Shown piece after piece: positions 62,001 to 64,000 of a stretch of DNA of 64,000 bases. Each line of letters opens with the position of its first letter. Position 1 is the first letter of the stretch. Source of the stretch: Verrucomicrobiaceae bacterium (GTDB lineage Bacteria; Verrucomicrobiota; Verrucomicrobiia; Verrucomicrobiales; Verrucomicrobiaceae); NCBI GenBank assembly GCA_019694165.1, contig JAIBCL010000006.1:267436-331435 (forward strand). The letters run 5' to 3'. The position numbers and the translations under genes are program-made. The notes under the pieces were generated by a model. That model was given only the letters and a program-made list of their open reading frames with translations, had not been told where the DNA came from and made no database searches.

Positions 62001-63525
62001 CATTGAGGGCCACGGGGGCGCTGATCTTGCCGGCACGTTTGTCACCGGAGGTGAAGACGAGCTGGCCGCCGCTCTTCGTCCACACATTGGCTCCGGCGTT
62101 GCCCTCGGCCTTCATCCGGTCGCGCTGCACATCGACGAGGGCGATGAGGTCGAGCGTCTGCTTCGGCGAAGAGGCAGCTGCGGGTGTTGCGGCAGCCAAA
62201 GTAGTGCCGGGCTTTAGCCCGTCACCATTAGCCTTTGCAGCAGGCGTGGTGGCTGCTTGCGCGGGCTTCGATGCGATGGGTGCTGGCGATGCCGGTGCGG
62301 GCTCAAGCCCAGCACTACTTTGCTTTCCGCGCGTGGCGAACATCACGGCGGCGAATGCGATGAGGCCGATGACGACGGTGCCGATGGCGAGCGCGGCGCG
62401 GGATTTGGCTTTGGGTAGGGCGCTTGCTCCTGCAAGCGCCGCGTTTGGTCTGGCGGGTGCTTTTTCAGGATTTGTTCGCGCAGGGCCGTTCGCGGCGGCT
62501 GGGGGACCAGCCGCCCTACCTTGAGCCAGCGGGATGCTGCTGACATCGGTCTTCACCTCGCTGGCCTGCTGGTAGCGGTCCTTCGGATCGGACTGCATAG
62601 CGCGGGAGACGATGTCGTCCCACTGCGGATTAATCTCGGCGCGCTGCGACGGCGGCTTCCACACACCGCGTGGTAGCGCGCCGGTGATCATCTGGTAGAT
62701 CATCACGCCGAGCGCATAGATGTCGGCGCGGTGATCGATGGGTGCATTCGCATCGAACTGCTCGGGCGCGGCGTAGTCGGGCGTGCCCATGCCGGTGCCG
62801 GTCTGCGTGCGGAAGCTGCTCTCCGTATCGAAGCGCTTGGCCAGGCCGAAGTCGGCCATCTTGATGCGGCCATCGCGGGTGAGCATGATGTTGCTCGGCT
62901 TGATGTCGCGGTGAACGATGCCGTGGTCGTGCGCGAACTGGAGCGCGTCACAAATCTGCGGCAGCAGCGTGAGCGCCATCTCCTGCGTCATGCGGCCGGT
63001 GCGGATGACGTCCATCATGTCCGCGCCATCGACCAGCTCCATGACGATGTAGAGGTAGTCGGGTCCGGCCTCGCCGAAGTCGATGACGCTGACGATGTTA
63101 GGGTGGTTCAGCTTCGCCATCGCCTGTGCCTCGCGCTCGAAGCGCGCCTCGAAGTCGTAGTCCTTCCCGAAGTCGCGCCGCATGATCTTGATGGCGACGG
63201 GGCGCTTGAGGCGGACCTGCGTCCCTTTGTAAACCGCACCCATACCGCCCTGGCCGAGGAACTTCTCCACTTGGTAGTTTCCGCCGGGCAAGAGGGCGGT
63301 GAGTTCGTCCGGCATCGGCAGCTCGGGCTGCGCGGGAGACGGCTGTGTGGACTGCGGGCGCGACACCGGCATGGTGACATCGGGATCAGGCGGCTGCGGA
63401 GGCGAGGTCATCGCCGGGACGGTGTCGAGTCCCGCCTGAAGCAAGTCCTGCGGATCGAGCCCGCCCAACTCGGGCGCGGGCGGTGGCGTTGTGGACTCGG
63501 GATGATCGGGACCGGGCGTGCTCAT
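58903..63525 (-). CDS. Large transmembrane Ser/Thr kinase with sulfatase-modifying-factor domain
   Basis: 1540 residues. Residues 1-80 are Pro-rich. The kinase domain spans 84-330 (GQGGMG loop, Lys113 in VAIKIM, HRD at 205-207, DFG at 225-227, APE in YAAPEQF). A linker at 334-371, a membrane helix at about 377-397 and another linker at 401-442 follow. Next is a beta-sandwich region (LRDYEIEVGVPTPG and repeats of the DUF1080 type), a third linker, then an FGE-sulfatase/SUMF1 domain (NVSWQDASAFCVWL, RLPSDHEWSCANG, GNVREWSADDFD, RSGLSSSNRDAMLGFRVVL). Further DUF1080-like sandwiches end the protein. The three linkers coincide with palindromic DNA repeats. It probably senses periplasmic or surface ligands. 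Confidence 0.9.
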   Translation of the reverse strand: MSTPGPDHPESTTPPPAPELGGLDPQDLLQAGLDTVPAMTSPPQPPDPDVTMPVSRPQSTQPSPAQPELPMPDELTALLPGGNYQVEKFLGQGGMGAVYKGTQVRLKRPVAIKIMRRDFGKDYDFEARFEREAQAMAKLNHPNIVSVIDFGEAGPDYLYIVMELVDGADMMDVIRTGRMTQEMALTLLPQICDALQFAHDHGIVHRDIKPSNIMLTRDGRIKMADFGLAKRFDTESSFRTQTGTGMGTPDYAAPEQFDANAPIDHRADIYALGVMIYQMITGALPRGVWKPPSQRAEINPQWDDIVSRAMQSDPKDRYQQASEVKTDVSSIPLAQGRAAGPPAAANGPARTNPEKAPARPNAALAGASALPKAKSRAALAIGTVVIGLIAFAAVMFATRGKQSSAGLEPAPASPAPIASKPAQAATTPAAKANGDGLKPGTTLAAATPAAASSPKQTLDLIALVDVQRDRMKAEGNAGANVWTKSGGQLVFTSGDKRAGKISAPVALNGLRDYEIEVGVPTPGTDAIGIDLPIFATNQATIAFVPGEIVVLRDGNTSKPIGNWPKDASSPPWKLATRVKIDADGINGTIAATVNGTAVGEWRGALGKLGKTTEMHPDFPGQLVPALYIRSGDRTHSSWTLRTYDGEAKVLRGAVAAPAHSPADSPASSPIIERWVRMWNLAEQHDGQSPFTVEDGWVVRRSDATSDRRILPEQWHDGAIRGEFRWTPGKKIGGLWLRAKAEHSSNSQMYALTRSKKGVVLTYSNRADESGAEVLKEYKAAQPKEGDTYTLELRAVGKTLVAKLDDKEIIRVDDDRLTAGSPGIILFGPGAMRNIEMLNLDGAEGRAAGPPAAATGPASSNPGIPPATPSAALAGASALPIAASPATATKDSSFINTLGMKFVPVPITGGPTAKQRVLFSVWETRVQDYEVFAKETKREWAKPAFAQGPTHPAVNVSWQDASAFCVWLTEKEHKAGNLKAKDAFRLPSDHEWSCANGIGDNEDAFMPPSKKSRQSAERFSWGTAWPPPNGTENLSGSEAIEHKTWEGQKFIEGYHDDFATTAPAGSFPAAPNGLFDLGGNVREWSADDFDASQGTKTWRGASFRDGVRSTLSLNYRSGLSSSNRDAMLGFRVVLAVASEKAAAWQPAYEPVASLVAKKSSRKQEGEWLVLSGSDSIGNTQVKYEKGIFRLKAQLASEGGTLKVGSSFGEIEIDHTSKHTSLNLWKLGPLPNPPRIKHTEPLPKDRVVELMCARVGNSAFGWLDGNLIGTRGAEGEQKAGSPFVAFEGKEGVVKLTAIEVMVLDDVPESQWPEFLRTAMKAAPPSPPPSATAAVSPAPNLPVSKSSDPKFPPGQWVKLFTKPEDLPADLRKPDSGVRWEDGWIRGGPPERKLILPATLKANYGLRATFKRSTGSFARLCLRHDFKGLQPYYQFGIGSSEKLIMQAISAEQRQGVWSIDIPKIADGSNYRLEFAAVGNLSIARYGDIIKTMDIKDAPQGGAQITGLEDVRDIEVINLDGLPEAEALRLLGVDEQGNDLRGKTK
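60890..60996. repeat. Palindromic repeat GGTAGGGCG family, copy 2, inside kinase gene
   Basis: 107 bp with ends GGTAGGGCG/CGCCCTACC and two inner hairpins (GCGCTTGC/GCAAGCGC and GGCGGCTGG/CCAGCCGCC). On the coding strand it reads GRAAGPPAAATGPASS...AALAGASALP without a stop, forming the linker before the SUMF1 domain. Confidence 0.85.
62197..62322. repeat. Palindromic repeat CAAAGTAGTGC family inside kinase gene
   Basis: 126 bp with 25-bp imperfect inverted ends (CAAAGTAGTGCCGGGCTTTA... and its near complement). It spans exactly 42 codons and is open in the kinase frame, giving KQSSAGLEPAPASPAP...NGDGLKPGTTL just after the membrane helix. Confidence 0.85.
62414..62520. repeat. Palindromic repeat GGTAGGGCG family, copy 1, inside kinase gene
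   Basis: Same element as 60890-60996: 107 bp, same ends and inner hairpins, differing mainly in the centre. It reads GRAAGPPAAANGPART...AALAGASALP in the kinase frame and forms the linker between kinase domain and membrane helix. Confidence 0.85.
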
Positions 63526-64000
63526 GGCGGAGTTCAGGTGGAATTCAACGCGGTGCTACAGGACGGCAAGCGGGAGGTTGCAGAAAAAGTTTGCCCAGGG
63601 CAAAGCCGGAAGGATCAGCCGAAAGAAACGAAAGAAGGAAAAAAAGAAGGTGAGAGGGCAAGCTTCTTCACCTTTCGCTTTTTCGTTTCTTTCGGCCATC
63701 CCATGCCACGCGCGCTCATGGCGGAGTGCAGGTGGAATTCAACGCGGTGCTACAGGACGGCAAGCGGGAGGTTGCAGAAAAAATAATCGAACCGGAACCA
63801 CGGAAGGATGAGCCGAAAGAAACGAAAGGAGGAAAAGAAGAAGGTGAGAGGGCAAGCTTCTTCACCTTTCGCTTTTTTCGTTTCTTTCGGCCATCCCATG
63901 CCACGCGCGCTCATGGCGGAGTGCAGGTGGAATTCAACGCGGTGCTACAGGACGGCAAGCGGGAGGTTGCAGAAAAAATAATCGAACCGGAACCACGGAA
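63522..64000. repeat. 194-195-bp tandem repeat with long hairpin
   Basis: About 2.4 copies in direct tandem (the marker GAATTCAACGCGGTGC occurs at 63541, 63735 and 63930). Each unit contains a long inverted repeat, CCGAAAGAAACGAAA against TTTCGTTTCTTTCGG, enclosing AAGGTGA/TCACCTT. The kinase start codon lies in the first unit, and CATGGCGGAG of that start region recurs in each unit. The array continues beyond the window. No separate gene is recognised. Confidence 0.85.

Noticed and set aside
62731..63786. A 351-residue plus-strand frame opposite the kinase domain
   Set aside because: The opposite strand encodes an intact kinase with HRD and DFG motifs. The frame is a codon-bias shadow.

Overview
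The window comes from a high-GC Gram-negative bacterium, most likely a Verrucomicrobiales member (Prosthecobacter/Verrucomicrobium-like). The signs are a PVC-type haem-binding CxxCH dehydrogenase, large Ser/Thr kinases with beta-rich or sulfatase-modifying-factor domains, an ECF sigma factor next to a kinase, outer-membrane genes (lpxI, hldD, an OmpA-family protein), a GlnII-type glutamine synthetase and many secreted right-handed beta-helix proteins. This is inference from gene content; no rRNA is present. One tRNA-Ala(GGC) was found.

Layout. 1-19.9 kb is mostly housekeeping: the 5' end of a sigma factor, an EboB-like TatD hydrolase, lpxI, a Sel1-repeat protein, tRNA-Ala, a DUF1573/rhodanese pair, a DUF5009 membrane protein, glnII, a haem-binding dehydrogenase, a halogenase-like flavoprotein, purU, an OmpA-family protein, hldD and class II fructose-bisphosphate aldolase (fba). 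From 19.8 to 24.3 kb lies an AT-richer island with three overlapping minus-strand genes: a GAF histidine kinase, an unusual receiver protein and a class III cyclase-like protein. It is flanked by a 417-bp near-identical duplication of the 3' part of fba. From 24.8 to 30.7 kb come a 21-bp palindromic tandem array, a DUF1826-like protein, a GW-repeat secreted protein and two beta-helix proteins. From 30.8 to 39.6 kb are a sigma factor/kinase pair and a peptide-type ABC importer whose two permeases are fused into one protein.

39.9-54.0 kb is an exopolysaccharide cluster driven from a clear promoter: an initiating phosphoglycosyltransferase, a MurJ-like flippase, two paralogous Wzy/O-antigen-ligase-like proteins, a GT2, a GT39-like membrane protein, three GT4 enzymes, a deacetylase and a putative glycoside hydrolase. 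Most of these genes overlap by 4-10 bp. 54.1-64 kb is repeat-rich and decayed: a beta-helix pseudogene, a second beta-helix/GW pair, an lspA fragment, a nucleotidyltransferase pair bracketed by 257-bp direct repeats, and a 1540-residue kinase whose linkers contain in-frame copies of palindromic repeats.

The main themes are envelope/exopolysaccharide synthesis, regulation by phosphorylation, and heavy colonisation by small non-autonomous palindromic repeats. The strongest candidate for an undescribed system is the three-gene signalling island inserted at fba. The most unusual structural features are the protein-coding palindromic repeats in the large kinase and a MITE-like element with perfect inverted repeats and a 9-bp target duplication. 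All similarity statements come from reading motifs, not from database searches.
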